Shown: positions 1 to 6,798, counted from the stretch's first letter. The stretch: DNA of 64,000 bases from Sphingobacterium micropteri (GCF_014692515.1 NZ_JACOIK010000012.1:1-64000); one strand, 5' to 3'. The notes: generated by a model from the letters alone, not told the origin. Made by a program: numbers and translations.

Positions 1-1
1 A

Positions 2-97
2 TTTTACAATACCCAAAGAATACATTCTGCTCTGGGGTATAAAACCCCTAAGCAGATCGAAGAGATGCTATTGGAAAAAGAAAAAATGGCAGCATAA
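2..97 (+). CDS. IS3-family transposase (OrfB), C-terminal fragment
   Basis: The frame beginning at base 2 encodes the last 31 residues of an IS3-family DDE transposase. It contains the family's C-terminal signature around YNTQRIHSALGYKTP, the end of the rve/rve_3 integrase core, and then a lysine/glutamate-rich tail ending in TAA. The rest of the protein lies left of the window, so nothing can be said about intactness or OrfA. The sequence downstream should hold the right terminal inverted repeat, but without the left end it cannot be delimited. It marks the left side of an accessory region that continues to about 5.73 kb. Seen: the frame and motif. Known: the motif is diagnostic for IS3/IS150-type OrfB. 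Confidence 0.85.
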   Translation, partial: FYNTQRIHSALGYKTPKQIEEMLLEKEKMAA

Positions 98-144
98 AAA
101 AGTCTCCTAATTTAAGTTGCAATTCCAGGAACACTGTGGCTTAA

Positions 145-160
145 AAAGGGGATACCCTTT
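145..160. other. Small hairpin AAAGGG-gata-CCCTTT
   Basis: A perfect 6-bp inverted repeat with a 4-base loop lies about 50 bases after the transposase stop. It could be a weak terminator or part of the insertion sequence end. There is no long T-run, so the role is uncertain. Confidence 0.3.
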
Positions 161-178
161 ATTAGTCATGTATTTGGC

Positions 179-499
179 ATGCCGGTGGTCTCGCTTCTAC
201 CATATAAGATGAACGACATCGAACGGCTGCAACTCCATAAAACCATTTTGCCGGCTGCGCAGGAGGATCGAGAGCCCTATCTGCTTCGATGCTTACAACA
301 ACTATATGGAGGCTTGGAAAAACTTATAAAAAATAAACCACACCTGTGGGAATGCTGGGGATACCTGCAACAAAATGGGATGTTGGGTAAAATTATTGAT
401 AATCAGTTTTTTGAGGATAAAGGTGCGACTATTCAGGTCGTGTGGAACGATAAAATGGTCGCATTTGATCGACGGAATTACGCGGTCAGGACGGAATAG
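179..499 (+). CDS. Hypothetical protein, possibly truncated
   Basis: A frame of 106 codons with no family I recognise. It is rich in leucine and aromatic residues, has no signal peptide or membrane segment, and contains KPHLWECWGYLQQNGM in the middle. A second in-frame ATG at 209 gives a 96-residue form and is an equally good start. The frame stays open upstream of 179 towards the IS3 end, so this may be the 3' part of a gene cut by the insertion sequence. It is 62 bases from the sensor kinase gene on the same strand. Coding status is plausible but unproven. Confidence 0.4.
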   Translation: MPVVSLLPYKMNDIERLQLHKTILPAAQEDREPYLLRCLQQLYGGLEKLIKNKPHLWECWGYLQQNGMLGKIIDNQFFEDKGATIQVVWNDKMVAFDRRNYAVRTE

Positions 500-561
500 C
501 ATATTTGTTGTTTTGACATTTATGCCGTAAATTGGGAATGTAGATCACCAAACTTAGCGTT

Positions 562-1668
562 ATGAATCCAATTGTTAGAACTATATTTCGTTCGAATATT
601 TGGGCTTTTCCAATTTTTGCCGCAGTCTTATTCGTAGCAAACTGGTTGATGGGAACGGAACCGTTTCCGGTCAAGCAACTTTTGCTGGTCAGCGCCATAT
701 TTTTGTTGTATTATAGTTGGGTCTACTATATCATATCAAATTTCTGGGTTCACGATCTAAAAAAAAGAATGGCTGCTATCGTTGCCACACTGTTGCTCGT
801 GTTTACGATTGAACCAACGTTGGTGTTTTTTATATACCATTATTTCCCGTCGCTGGGCGTGTATATGGATCGCTATATGAACGATCCGGACTATGAACTT
901 GATAAGACAGAATTTAGACAACGGTATGGGTCTCCCATAATATTTATTTGTTTTTTGGTAATCATGAGGCTTATGTTCAGGATGGGTCGGAAAAAAGGGA
1001 AAGAAGTTATAGAATCAAAGCAGGAACTCGCAGATTTGGAAGGGAAGATTACAAATCTAAACAGCTTGTTGAAAGCCCGTAATTTGAATCCACACTTTAT
1101 AAGGAATTTTGCGGCTGTAGCGCTCGAGAGGGAGAGGAAGAGACCTCATGAAGAAAATATAAAAATGCTCACGATGCTGATTGCGCTCATGAATTACCAA
1201 CTGCGCATGGATAGCAGCCAACAAACGACCCGCTGGCAAGACGAATGGGAGCAGATCGAAAGTCTACTGGAAATGGCGTATTATAAGGATCCAAAGTTTG
1301 TTTACGAATGGAGTGATAACGATTGCCTGGCAGATATGGAGATGGTTATCCCGCACGGCCTATTGCTGATGCCGCTGGAAAACGCGTTAAAGTATGGTGA
1401 AAACACGGCAGAAAGGCCGTTGCGAATCGTTTTTAGGAAGCGAGGGGACAGGATTTACATTCGTTATACAAATTATTTTGAACCTGTGAAGCGAGATAAA
1501 ATAGAGTCCACCGGTCAGGGGTTTCCCCTCATGGAAGCTCGATTGGAAGGGGGGGCATGGCCTATTACAATAGAACGGCAGGAAAGGGGCGACTGTTTCT
1601 ATGTCGATATCGAAATAATATACAGTACTTCAAAAACCTATGATGATGAAAAAAAAGGAAAAATATAA
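562..1668 (+). CDS. LytS/YehU-type sensor histidine kinase
   Basis: A 368-residue membrane kinase. The N-terminal 140 residues form about four hydrophobic segments (near 13-30, 38-58, 70-92 and 125-140), followed by a short coiled coil. The phospho-acceptor box reads LNPHFIRNF, with His178 as the likely phosphorylated residue, as in the His_kinase (LytS) family. The ATP-binding N-box is LLLMPLENALKYG. The C-terminal G-box is degenerate (STGQGFPLMEARL), which is common in this family. Its gene overlaps that of the LytTR regulator downstream by 29 bases, so the two form one operon and very probably a cognate pair. Signal sensed: unknown. The pair sits directly upstream of the DUF6266/lysis module, and I infer that it controls that module. 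Confidence 0.85.
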   Translation: MNPIVRTIFRSNIWAFPIFAAVLFVANWLMGTEPFPVKQLLLVSAIFLLYYSWVYYIISNFWVHDLKKRMAAIVATLLLVFTIEPTLVFFIYHYFPSLGVYMDRYMNDPDYELDKTEFRQRYGSPIIFICFLVIMRLMFRMGRKKGKEVIESKQELADLEGKITNLNSLLKARNLNPHFIRNFAAVALERERKRPHEENIKMLTMLIALMNYQLRMDSSQQTTRWQDEWEQIESLLEMAYYKDPKFVYEWSDNDCLADMEMVIPHGLLLMPLENALKYGENTAERPLRIVFRKRGDRIYIRYTNYFEPVKRDKIESTGQGFPLMEARLEGGAWPITIERQERGDCFYVDIEIIYSTSKTYDDEKKGKI

Positions 1669-2368
1669 CATTCTGATAGTGGACGATGAATTGGAATCGG
1701 TTGGTCATATAGAGACAACGTTAGATCAAATACCCTATATAGAGGTGAAGAAAGAGAGCAATCTAGCCAAGGCTCGATCGATGGTGGATAATGGTGGAGT
1801 GGATATCCTCTTTTTGGATCTGATGATGCCCGTAGCGGACGGTTTTACATTTTTAGGGCTTTTAAAAGACGTTCCGGCTACGGTTATGTGTTCTGGTAAC
1901 GAAATACCAGGCACGGCAGCGTTTGACAACGAGGTGGCCGATTGCATCAATAAACTGGCTTCCAAAAAAAGGGTACAACGGGCTGTTGATAAGGCGATAA
2001 AGAAATTCCACGAGCACGAAGCGGAAAGGGAACATGCCAAAGCAGTCATCACGCTCAGGCGGGTGCGCGACAACAAAAGAGTGGAGATCAACTGGCAAAT
2101 GATCGAATATGTTTCGATTACGGATGATATATTGACCATACATGATATGGACGAAAAGAAAGAAGATTACTATTGTAGGCTATCCACTTTTCTCGAAAAG
2201 GTGCCGTCACACAAATTTCTAAGGATACACCGGAAAGTTGCCGTGAAGATATCGGCTATACGTAGCAAACGGTGGAAAACCTTAACGCTCACGAGTTGGG
2301 CCAAACTGACGATAGGGGGCAACTACGAAAAAGATGTGAAAAAGATAGTAGAGCAATTGGAGTGTTAA
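1640..2368 (+). CDS. LytTR-family response regulator
   Basis: A 242-residue two-domain regulator. The receiver domain (about 8-130) has the acidic pair in ILIVDDE, the phospho-acceptor Asp60 in LFLDLMMP, and a lysine in NKLASKK where the conserved receiver Lys is expected. The C-terminal half (about 140-240) matches the LytTR DNA-binding fold, including the FLRIHRKVAVK stretch. Three closely spaced ATGs (1640, 1643, 1646) are possible starts; 1646 reduces the overlap with the kinase. LytTR proteins bind direct repeats about two helical turns apart and activate the adjacent promoter. Phased repeats of that kind lie at 2995-3046, so this protein is the best candidate activator of the DUF6266 genes. 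That link is inference. Confidence 0.88.
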   Translation: MMMKKKEKYNILIVDDELESVGHIETTLDQIPYIEVKKESNLAKARSMVDNGGVDILFLDLMMPVADGFTFLGLLKDVPATVMCSGNEIPGTAAFDNEVADCINKLASKKRVQRAVDKAIKKFHEHEAEREHAKAVITLRRVRDNKRVEINWQMIEYVSITDDILTIHDMDEKKEDYYCRLSTFLEKVPSHKFLRIHRKVAVKISAIRSKRWKTLTLTSWAKLTIGGNYEKDVKKIVEQLEC

Positions 2369-2416
2369 TGCCTCATTTATAAAATTACCCAACTTTAACC
2401 ATGCTGCCGATTTGCT

Positions 2417-2767
2417 ATGAAAAGAACCTTGATGGCTATATGCCGTTATCTGATCCGTATTATCCGTTTGTTGCATGAATTAAGTGCCAAGGCGGCGCAC
2501 CGCGAAACTGAAATTATCCATATACTGACGGCGATTAGGAAGGAACATACTGACCTAAAACAACAGCTAGCGAATCAAATGGAGCAGGAAATCATATACC
2601 GTGATGCGGAGTATGCTATAGAATTTATCGGTATCAGTGAAAGTACACTCGCCCGCCATCAACGTAAGGGGGTGCTTGTTGTAGCAAAGATTGACAAAGG
2701 GAAACGCTATTTCAAGCAACAGGACCTGGAGCGCTTCAAAAAAAATTATTGGAACCTACCTGATTAG
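2417..2767 (+). CDS. Helix-turn-helix DNA-binding protein (excisionase/MerR-like fold)
   Basis: A 116-residue protein. The first 55 residues are basic and helical with a coiled-coil character. Residues about 60-112 resemble HTH_17/excisionase-type winged helices: the EYAIEFIGISESTLARHQRKGVL helix-turn-helix, then KRYFKQQDLERFKK. This fold is common in Bacteroidota mobile elements, where such proteins act as excisionases, replication or transfer regulators. It lies 49 bases after the LytTR gene on the same strand and just before a multi-copy palindrome (2817-2904) that could be its operator. No catalytic domain is present. The function assignment stops at DNA binding. Confidence 0.65.
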   Translation: MKRTLMAICRYLIRIIRLLHELSAKAAHRETEIIHILTAIRKEHTDLKQQLANQMEQEIIYRDAEYAIEFIGISESTLARHQRKGVLVVAKIDKGKRYFKQQDLERFKKNYWNLPD

Positions 2768-2816
2768 CCCACTTTCGCATACCTGCTTCACGCTTTCTTT
2801 ACACCAACTTCGCGTT

Positions 2817-2904
2817 TTTACCGTATTTTTTATGAGGTTTACCGGGAATTTACCGGGGAAACCTCGGTAAATCCCCGTTGACTATACGGTAAATTCCCGG
2901 TAAA
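2817..2904. repeat. Nested palindromic array of TTTACCG heptamers
   Basis: Three forward TTTACCG copies (2817-2823, 2838-2844, 2849-2855) face three inverted CGGTAAA copies (2865-2871, 2887-2893, 2898-2904). The outer pieces extend the symmetry: the 18 bases at 2838-2855 are the exact reverse complement of 2887-2904, and TTTACCGTAT at 2817 pairs with 2884-2893. The array could fold into a large cruciform or bind a multimeric regulator. It lies between the HTH gene and the phased repeats ahead of DUF6266. Confidence 0.75.
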
Positions 2905-2994
2905 TGGGCGAAGAATGTCCGAATAGATGGTGAGGGTTATTCGAAACGGAAATGAACCCGATACCAATGATTTCTGTCCCCCTGAAAAGCAAAT

Positions 2995-3046
2995 CCTGTC
3001 AGCATCCTGTCAATCCAACGGAATCCACCTGTCAATACCCTGTCAA
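2995..3046 (+). promoter_or_regulatory. Four phased CCTGTCA(A) direct repeats, candidate LytTR operator
   Basis: CCTGTCA starts at 2995, 3006, 3028 and 3039; the last three copies extend to CCTGTCAA. Start-to-start spacing is 11, 22 and 11 bases, so all copies lie on one face of the helix. The array ends 14 bases before the -33 element of the promoter at 3061-3092. LytTR activators bind direct repeats about 21-22 bp apart immediately upstream of -35, and a LytTR gene lies 0.6 kb upstream. The array is seen; the binding protein is inferred. Confidence 0.65.
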
Positions 3047-3060
3047 CCGTCTTCCAGTGC

Positions 3061-3092
3061 TTGTTTTGTGCCTTACCTGCGCCGTATGTTTG
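3061..3092 (+). promoter_or_regulatory. Bacteroidota sigma-ABfr-type promoter for DUF6266
   Basis: TTG at 3061-3063, a 21-base spacer, then TATGTTTG at 3085-3092, which matches the Bacteroidota -7 consensus TAnnTTTG. Transcription would start near 3098, leaving a leader of about 65 nt before the ATG at 3165. Confidence 0.65.
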
Positions 3093-3164
3093 TTGCTGTA
3101 AGCCCCACATACCGGTATACGAAAAGGCGTTACAGATGGTTTAACAAATTTAATTTTTTCAATT

Positions 3165-3809
3165 ATGGGAACGATTAGAAGAGGAGCAAATGGAGGATTC
3201 AGCGGGAAAGCTGGATCGGTTATCGGCAGCAGCTGGAAAAGTATAGACTACATCAAAGGGCTGCCCAAAAAACGGACAAAACCGATGTCCGAAGAACAAC
3301 TTATCCAACAGGCACGTTTTGGTGTGATGACCCGTTTTTTGATGCCATTGACACCGATGGTACGCGTTGGCTATGGCCAGATACAATCGGATCGCTTGAC
3401 ACCAATGAATGTGGCGGTTCAACAGAACTTGAACCGTGCTGTTACAGGAACCTATCCAGATTTTTCGGTAGACTATGCGTCTGTACGGATCAGTGAGGGT
3501 CGGTTAATCGGTGGAGGAACCCTATCTGCGGAGGTAGATGCGGGTATACTGACAGTAAATTGGAGTACCGATGTAAACGACCTGATGGATTCCAATGCGG
3601 ACGACCTGGTGTATATCGTACTGTTCCAGCCGGAGATCGATGAGCTCATGTCGACGCCTACGCTTCCGACGAGAGGAGATGGGGAAGTAGACATCGTAAT
3701 CCCCGACCACTTTTTGGGTGGGAAAGGTCATGTCTGGATTTTCTTTTCCGACCGGAAGGCTAAGCGCGTATCGCGGAGTTCATACTTAGGTGAATTCGAT
3801 CTGCAATAA
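3165..3809 (+). CDS. DUF6266 family protein
   Basis: A 214-residue protein with the hallmark N-terminus of DUF6266: GFSGKAGSVIGSSWKSIDYIK followed within a few residues by LPKKRTKP. Next comes a helical stretch (about 45-95) and a beta-rich C-terminal half ending YLGEFDLQ. There is no signal peptide or membrane helix. The family is confined to Bacteroidota and its function is not known to me. The start is clear: an AT-rich leader directly precedes the ATG, as is usual in this phylum. It is the first gene after the promoter at 3061 and is followed by a strong hairpin (3820-3846), then a second DUF6266-like gene and the lysis cassette. The arrangement suggests that it is the main product, with lower expression of the genes behind it. 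Confidence 0.8.
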   Translation: MGTIRRGANGGFSGKAGSVIGSSWKSIDYIKGLPKKRTKPMSEEQLIQQARFGVMTRFLMPLTPMVRVGYGQIQSDRLTPMNVAVQQNLNRAVTGTYPDFSVDYASVRISEGRLIGGGTLSAEVDAGILTVNWSTDVNDLMDSNADDLVYIVLFQPEIDELMSTPTLPTRGDGEVDIVIPDHFLGGKGHVWIFFSDRKAKRVSRSSYLGEFDLQ

Positions 3810-3819
3810 ACGTGCAGCT

Positions 3820-3846
3820 AAAGGAGCAGTGATATGCTGCTCCTTT
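3820..3846 (+). terminator. Intercistronic hairpin between the two DUF6266 genes
   Basis: AAAGGAGCAG (3820-3829) pairs with CTGCTCCTTT (3837-3846) around a 7-base loop. The trailing T-run is weak (ctatttc), so partial termination or 3'-end protection is more likely than a full stop. It would make the first DUF6266 gene more abundant than the downstream lysis genes. Confidence 0.55.
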
Positions 3847-3856
3847 CTATTTCAAA

Positions 3857-4441
3857 ATGAATACAGAGCATGAAAAACAATTTGATATGATGGTACGAAA
3901 CGAAATATCTCCGGTGATGGACGGGCGGACGATAGCTAGGCTACGGTTCCAGTCTGCATCGAAATTTTTGGCACCTTTGGCAGGCGTGATAAAGCTAGGG
4001 CTTGCTACCTCGAAGAATAGTGGTACGCCTATGGGAAGGGCGATGTCGCATATGTTAACCAGCTGTTTTGTGAACCGGTTTCCTGGATTGGAGATAGATC
4101 CCGGCAAGGTAAAGTTAAGTGATGGCAACTTGGCGAATCCCACAGATGTGGAGATATCCCGTCAAGGGGATACGATAACGGTATCCTGGTCCACGGAAAT
4201 TTTGAATCCGTTAAACGCTTACGATGACGACCTTATTATGGTCTGCGCTTATGGCATCGAAGCCCGTTCTGCCGTGCTTCAGGAAGGAGAGGTGGTACGA
4301 AAAGGTGGCAGCGCGTTGGTTATCCTGACAGACGACTTGGGAACGGAAACGGTCCACCTTTATCTGATGGTACACACGCGTGATAAAAAGCGTTTTTCCC
4401 GCAATATGTATCTCGGCACATCAGCTCAAAATAAGGAATAG
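3857..4441 (+). CDS. Divergent DUF6266-like protein lacking the N-terminal motif
   Basis: A 194-residue protein that parallels the second part of DUF6266: the helical RLRFQSASKFLAPLAGVIKLG stretch replaces the family's central helix, and the beta-rich end (SWSTE ... YLMVHTRDKKRFSRNMYLGT) resembles the last third of the upstream protein, including the closing RxSRxxYLG motif. It lacks the glycine-rich GFSGKAGSVIGSSW segment. It starts 10 bases after the hairpin and lies 7 bases before the holin-like gene, so it belongs to the same transcript. I read it as a paralogue that diverged or lost its N-terminus. Function unknown. Confidence 0.6.
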   Translation: MNTEHEKQFDMMVRNEISPVMDGRTIARLRFQSASKFLAPLAGVIKLGLATSKNSGTPMGRAMSHMLTSCFVNRFPGLEIDPGKVKLSDGNLANPTDVEISRQGDTITVSWSTEILNPLNAYDDDLIMVCAYGIEARSAVLQEGEVVRKGGSALVILTDDLGTETVHLYLMVHTRDKKRFSRNMYLGTSAQNKE

Positions 4442-4448
4442 ATCACAA

Positions 4449-4847
4449 ATGAATAATGACATGAAAACATTACAGACAAACATCCCTTGGCTTATCGAGG
4501 ATATGGCAGGGAAACTATCGGGAAAACACAAACTGGGTATTGCGGTGCTGCTATTGACCACGTTGTTCCTGTTCATCGGAACGATCTTACAGATCATAGA
4601 TCCAACAGCAGGTGTGCTGGACATCGGTATCTTATCGGTGTTATTGTTGGGGCTATTGGCGGGCATAGCGGCTATTTTCTGCAGTCTTTGGTTGCAGGAA
4701 ATTCTCTGGCAACCTTTCAAGACGTTTCGTAAAGAATTTAATTACCATTTTAATCAGCTTACATCATGGCAACAATGTATCATTTATTTTTCGGTGTTTT
4801 TCTTATCGTTGTATGCGGTAATGTGGGCACTGTCTATCATCCTGTAG
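4449..4847 (+). CDS. Holin-like small membrane protein
   Basis: A 132-residue protein from the ATG at 4449; a longer frame from 4380 would run into the preceding gene. It has three hydrophobic segments (about 29-50, 58-82 and 111-130) with short charged loops, and no recognised domain. Size, topology and position directly before, and overlapping by 82 bases, a CHAP-type peptidoglycan hydrolase gene are typical of phage holins. Holins form membrane lesions that let the hydrolase reach the cell wall. The assignment rests on context and topology, not on sequence similarity, because holins are poorly conserved. A simple membrane protein of unknown role is the alternative. Confidence 0.5.
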   Translation: MNNDMKTLQTNIPWLIEDMAGKLSGKHKLGIAVLLLTTLFLFIGTILQIIDPTAGVLDIGILSVLLLGLLAGIAAIFCSLWLQEILWQPFKTFRKEFNYHFNQLTSWQQCIIYFSVFFLSLYAVMWALSIIL

Positions 4848-5305
4848 GGATCCGCAAAGACATCATCAATATCGCCCGGCAGGAAATCGGCGTGCGGGAA
4901 GCAACGGGCAATAACGACGGTGATAGGGTAGAGGAATATCTGCGCTACACTGGTTTGGGAAAGGGATATGCTTGGTGTAGCGCGTTCGTATCGTGGTGTT
5001 ATGGACAGGCCGGGCTGGCTGAACCACGAAACCCCTGGAGCCCGGCGCTGTTTCCAAATGCCCGGACGTATTGTAGGAGCGACGCTTGCCGTCGTTCCCC
5101 TATGTTGATGCAGATAAATCCCGTCGATATCTTTGGCATTTATGGGCAACGCCACAGGCGGATTAACCACGTCGGTCTGGTAAAAGACATACAAGGCAAA
5201 TACCTGATCACGATTGAAGGCAACAGTAATAATCGCGTAGAATCTAAACGACGTCATCTGGCCACGATATACGCTTTGGCAGATTGGATAGGAGGGAAAG
5301 AATGA
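4766..5305 (+). CDS. CHAP/NlpC-P60-like peptidoglycan amidase (endolysin-like, TIGR02594 type)
   Basis: A 179-residue protein with an N-terminal hydrophobic segment (about 4-18) that may act as a signal or signal-anchor. The papain-like amidase domain follows: catalytic Cys in YAWCSAFVSWCYGQAG, His in NHVGLVKD, and the polar partner in TIEGNSNN. This arrangement fits the TIGR02594/CHAP hydrolases that cut peptidoglycan stem peptides. Alternative starts at 4766 and 4775 both lie within the holin-like gene. Its stop overlaps the ATG of the u-spanin-like gene as ATGA, a sign of translational coupling. The last bases of this gene recur at 10024 as a remnant. An enzymatic role is well supported; the lysis role is inferred from the neighbours. 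Confidence 0.75.
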   Translation: MATMYHLFFGVFLIVVCGNVGTVYHPVGIRKDIINIARQEIGVREATGNNDGDRVEEYLRYTGLGKGYAWCSAFVSWCYGQAGLAEPRNPWSPALFPNARTYCRSDACRRSPMLMQINPVDIFGIYGQRHRRINHVGLVKDIQGKYLITIEGNSNNRVESKRRHLATIYALADWIGGKE

Positions 5306-5712
5306 AAAGAATCATAAGCGTATGGAACATGGGGTACTTGGTTTTATCGTTGGCGTCATCATGCCATACGGTTCGTCATAAGACTAAAACCGATCAGCAC
5401 AACCGGTTTCAATATGCACAGACAGTATTCGTGTCGGACAGTGCGGTACGGTATTGGCACTTCAGCTCCGATTCCACTTTTTCCTATCATCCCGATAGTG
5501 GGCTGCGTACGCTTTCCGGTAGGTTAATGGGCTGGGAGTTGCGGGTCAACCATCAGAAAGAGCAACACACGTTAGACAGTGTCATCAGCCGGCAGCACAA
5601 TGAAACGGAATTAAAACGGAACAGCCGCGATATTTGGCCTATAAGCTATACTTTTTTTGTATGGGTTGTGGCGATATTCGTTATCGCTTTTTTTGTGGTA
5701 GGGAGGAAATGA
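5302..5712 (+). CDS. u-spanin-like lipoprotein with C-terminal membrane helix
   Basis: A 136-residue protein. The N-terminus is a lipoprotein-type signal (KR, then a hydrophobic stretch ending LASSC, with the likely lipidated Cys at 21). The middle is a polar periplasmic stretch of about 85 residues, with a helical region rich in His/Gln/Glu near 80-110. The C-terminus is one strong membrane helix (about 112-133). An outer-membrane lipid anchor plus an inner-membrane C-terminal helix in one chain is the defining topology of phage unimolecular spanins, which fuse the two membranes at the last step of lysis. The gene starts by ATGA overlap with the endolysin gene. The lipobox is not optimal (A at -3), and there is no sequence homology that I recognise. 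Confidence 0.55.
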   Translation: MKRIISVWNMGYLVLSLASSCHTVRHKTKTDQHNRFQYAQTVFVSDSAVRYWHFSSDSTFSYHPDSGLRTLSGRLMGWELRVNHQKEQHTLDSVISRQHNETELKRNSRDIWPISYTFFVWVVAIFVIAFFVVGRK

Positions 5713-5724
5713 CGTAATATAAGA

Positions 5725-5906
5725 CTGTGCTAAATGGCTTCTGCGTGAATTGTGGGTACAGATGAAATTTAAGTTTATATCCTGTTCGTTGTTTACCTTT
5801 TGCTGTACGAAGCCTACCAGCGGTTGCAATACGGCTTTGCGTTCTTCGCTGATAGGTTGTTAGAGACAATATTGTCAATAGTTCTCACTAAATCGTTATA
5901 CATCAT
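5725..5906 (-). pseudogene. Truncated, frameshifted arsenate-reductase/LMW-phosphatase-like gene
   Basis: Read from 5906 or 5903 on the minus strand, the first codons give MMYNDLVRTIDNIVSNNL. The frame then shifts near 5850 and continues as SEERKAVLQPLVGFVQQK and INLNFICTHNSRRSHLAQ, which is the N-terminus and phosphate-binding P-loop (CTHNSRRS) of Bacteroidota LMW-phosphatase/arsenate-reductase proteins. Homology stops at about 5727; normally over 100 further residues follow. The break coincides with the end of the lysis cassette. It lies 15 bases downstream of the DUF6428 gene, the usual order in ArsR/DUF6428/ArsC operons. It cannot make a working reductase. Confidence 0.7.
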
Positions 5907-5921
5907 GATTGATTCTCTAAA

Positions 5922-6386
5922 CTAGCAACAACCTGAATTTGTTGTACAGCAAGCGTTGTTCAACTCCGATAATTTTACCTTTGGTTTTTCCGCAGGAATA
6001 CCGCAGGCATCACTTGCCAAACAGGCGGTTTGTTTATTCTTCAGCACGAAATGATTTCCGTTAAAATCCAGATCGTATTTGCCAATTGTTTCGCTTTGAT
6101 ATTCTACCTCTATTTCGGCATCTTGAATATCCAATTTTTCTTCGGATAACTTTATGATGTTCAGTAGTTTGGTTGGTTTTAGCCGATGTTCAAAATCGTT
6201 AGCATTCCATAATTGAAAATTGACGACCTTTTCATTTCTGATCGTTCCGCCACAGTCAATAAAGTGCTTGGTAACAACACCTATTTCCGTAACATGGAAA
6301 TGTTCGGGTACGAACGTTCCGTTCGCTAACTGAAATTCAACATTGTCTAACGTTGGTAAGATTTCTTTGATGTTTGATAGTGTCAT
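5922..6386 (-). CDS. DUF6428 family protein
   Basis: A 154-residue protein starting MTLSNIKEIL at 6386; an upstream ATG at 6425 is less likely because the ArsR-type operator (6418-6435) would then lie at the start of the coding region. The body fits the DUF6428 family, commonly found between an arsR-type regulator and an arsenate-reductase-like gene in Bacteroidota. The C-terminus carries cysteine pairs (ACCTTNSGCC), which suggests metal or metalloid contact. No enzymatic motif is visible. It is on the same strand as arsR, 67 bases downstream, with its own operator copy. A role in arsenic or thiol-reactive metal stress is inferred from context only. Confidence 0.7.
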   Translation of the reverse strand: MTLSNIKEILPTLDNVEFQLANGTFVPEHFHVTEIGVVTKHFIDCGGTIRNEKVVNFQLWNANDFEHRLKPTKLLNIIKLSEEKLDIQDAEIEVEYQSETIGKYDLDFNGNHFVLKNKQTACLASDACGIPAEKPKVKLSELNNACCTTNSGCC

Positions 6387-6417
6387 AATAACTGAATTTA
6401 AAAATGATGTAATTATA

Positions 6418-6435
6418 TATTGCAATATTACGATA
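6418..6435 (-). promoter_or_regulatory. ArsR-type operator, copy 2 (upstream of DUF6428)
   Basis: TATTGCAATATTACGATA differs at one base from the copy ahead of arsR. It is an imperfect palindrome centred on AATATT, 32 bases upstream of the DUF6428 start, so this gene can be controlled separately from arsR. Confidence 0.65.
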
Positions 6436-6453
6436 TTGATGATTAAAAAAATG

Positions 6454-6786
6454 CTATGTACAGCACGTTGTTACTTTTACCTCCTGATGGAAAAACGTAT
6501 TAAATTCTGCCTGTATCTCTTTCCATATATTTTCATCAATACAATAGCAGACAGATTTACCCTCAATGGTTCCTTGAATGATACCAATACTCTTTAACTC
6601 TTTTAAATGCTGTGAGATGGTAGCCTGAGCTAAACCCAATTCCTCAACCAAATCATTACAGATACAAGTCTTTTGATTGATGATGTATTGGAGTATGGCA
6701 ATCCTTGCGGGATGTGCTAAAACCTTAAATAGAGAGGCTAGTCTATTTTGTTCGTCTGTGAATATTTCCGATTTGGTAAGTCCCAT
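6454..6786 (-). CDS. ArsR/SmtB family metalloregulator
   Basis: A 110-residue winged-helix repressor. The HTH runs from about 12 to 90 (HPARIAILQYI ... LGLAQATISQHLKELKSIGII). A cysteine pair CIC in KTCICNDLVEELG fits the alpha3-type arsenic/antimony site ELCVCDL, and the C-terminus ends TTCC plus one residue, offering more thiol ligands. Such proteins leave DNA when As(III), Sb(III) or similar ions bind. Its own operator (6799-6816) lies 13 bases upstream of the start codon, so it is probably autoregulated. A second operator precedes DUF6428. The operon's third gene, the arsC-like one, is broken. The metal specificity is inferred. Confidence 0.88.
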   Translation of the reverse strand: MGLTKSEIFTDEQNRLASLFKVLAHPARIAILQYIINQKTCICNDLVEELGLAQATISQHLKELKSIGIIQGTIEGKSVCYCIDENIWKEIQAEFNTFFHQEVKVTTCCT

Positions 6787-6798
6787 ACTTTATAGATG

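Noticed and set aside
2817..3046. Replication-origin iterons
   Set aside because: The repeats resemble iterons, but there is no replication initiator gene or DnaA-box cluster nearby. A regulatory role next to the promoter explains them better.
2927..3178. An 83-codon plus-strand frame before DUF6266
   Set aside because: It runs through the phased CCTGTCA repeats and the promoter, overlaps the DUF6266 start, has low-complexity Ser/Pro/Arg content and resembles no family. The region is regulatory.
4380..4448. N-terminal extension of the holin-like frame
   Set aside because: It overlaps the preceding DUF6266-like gene in another frame; the ATG at 4449 gives a normal small membrane protein.
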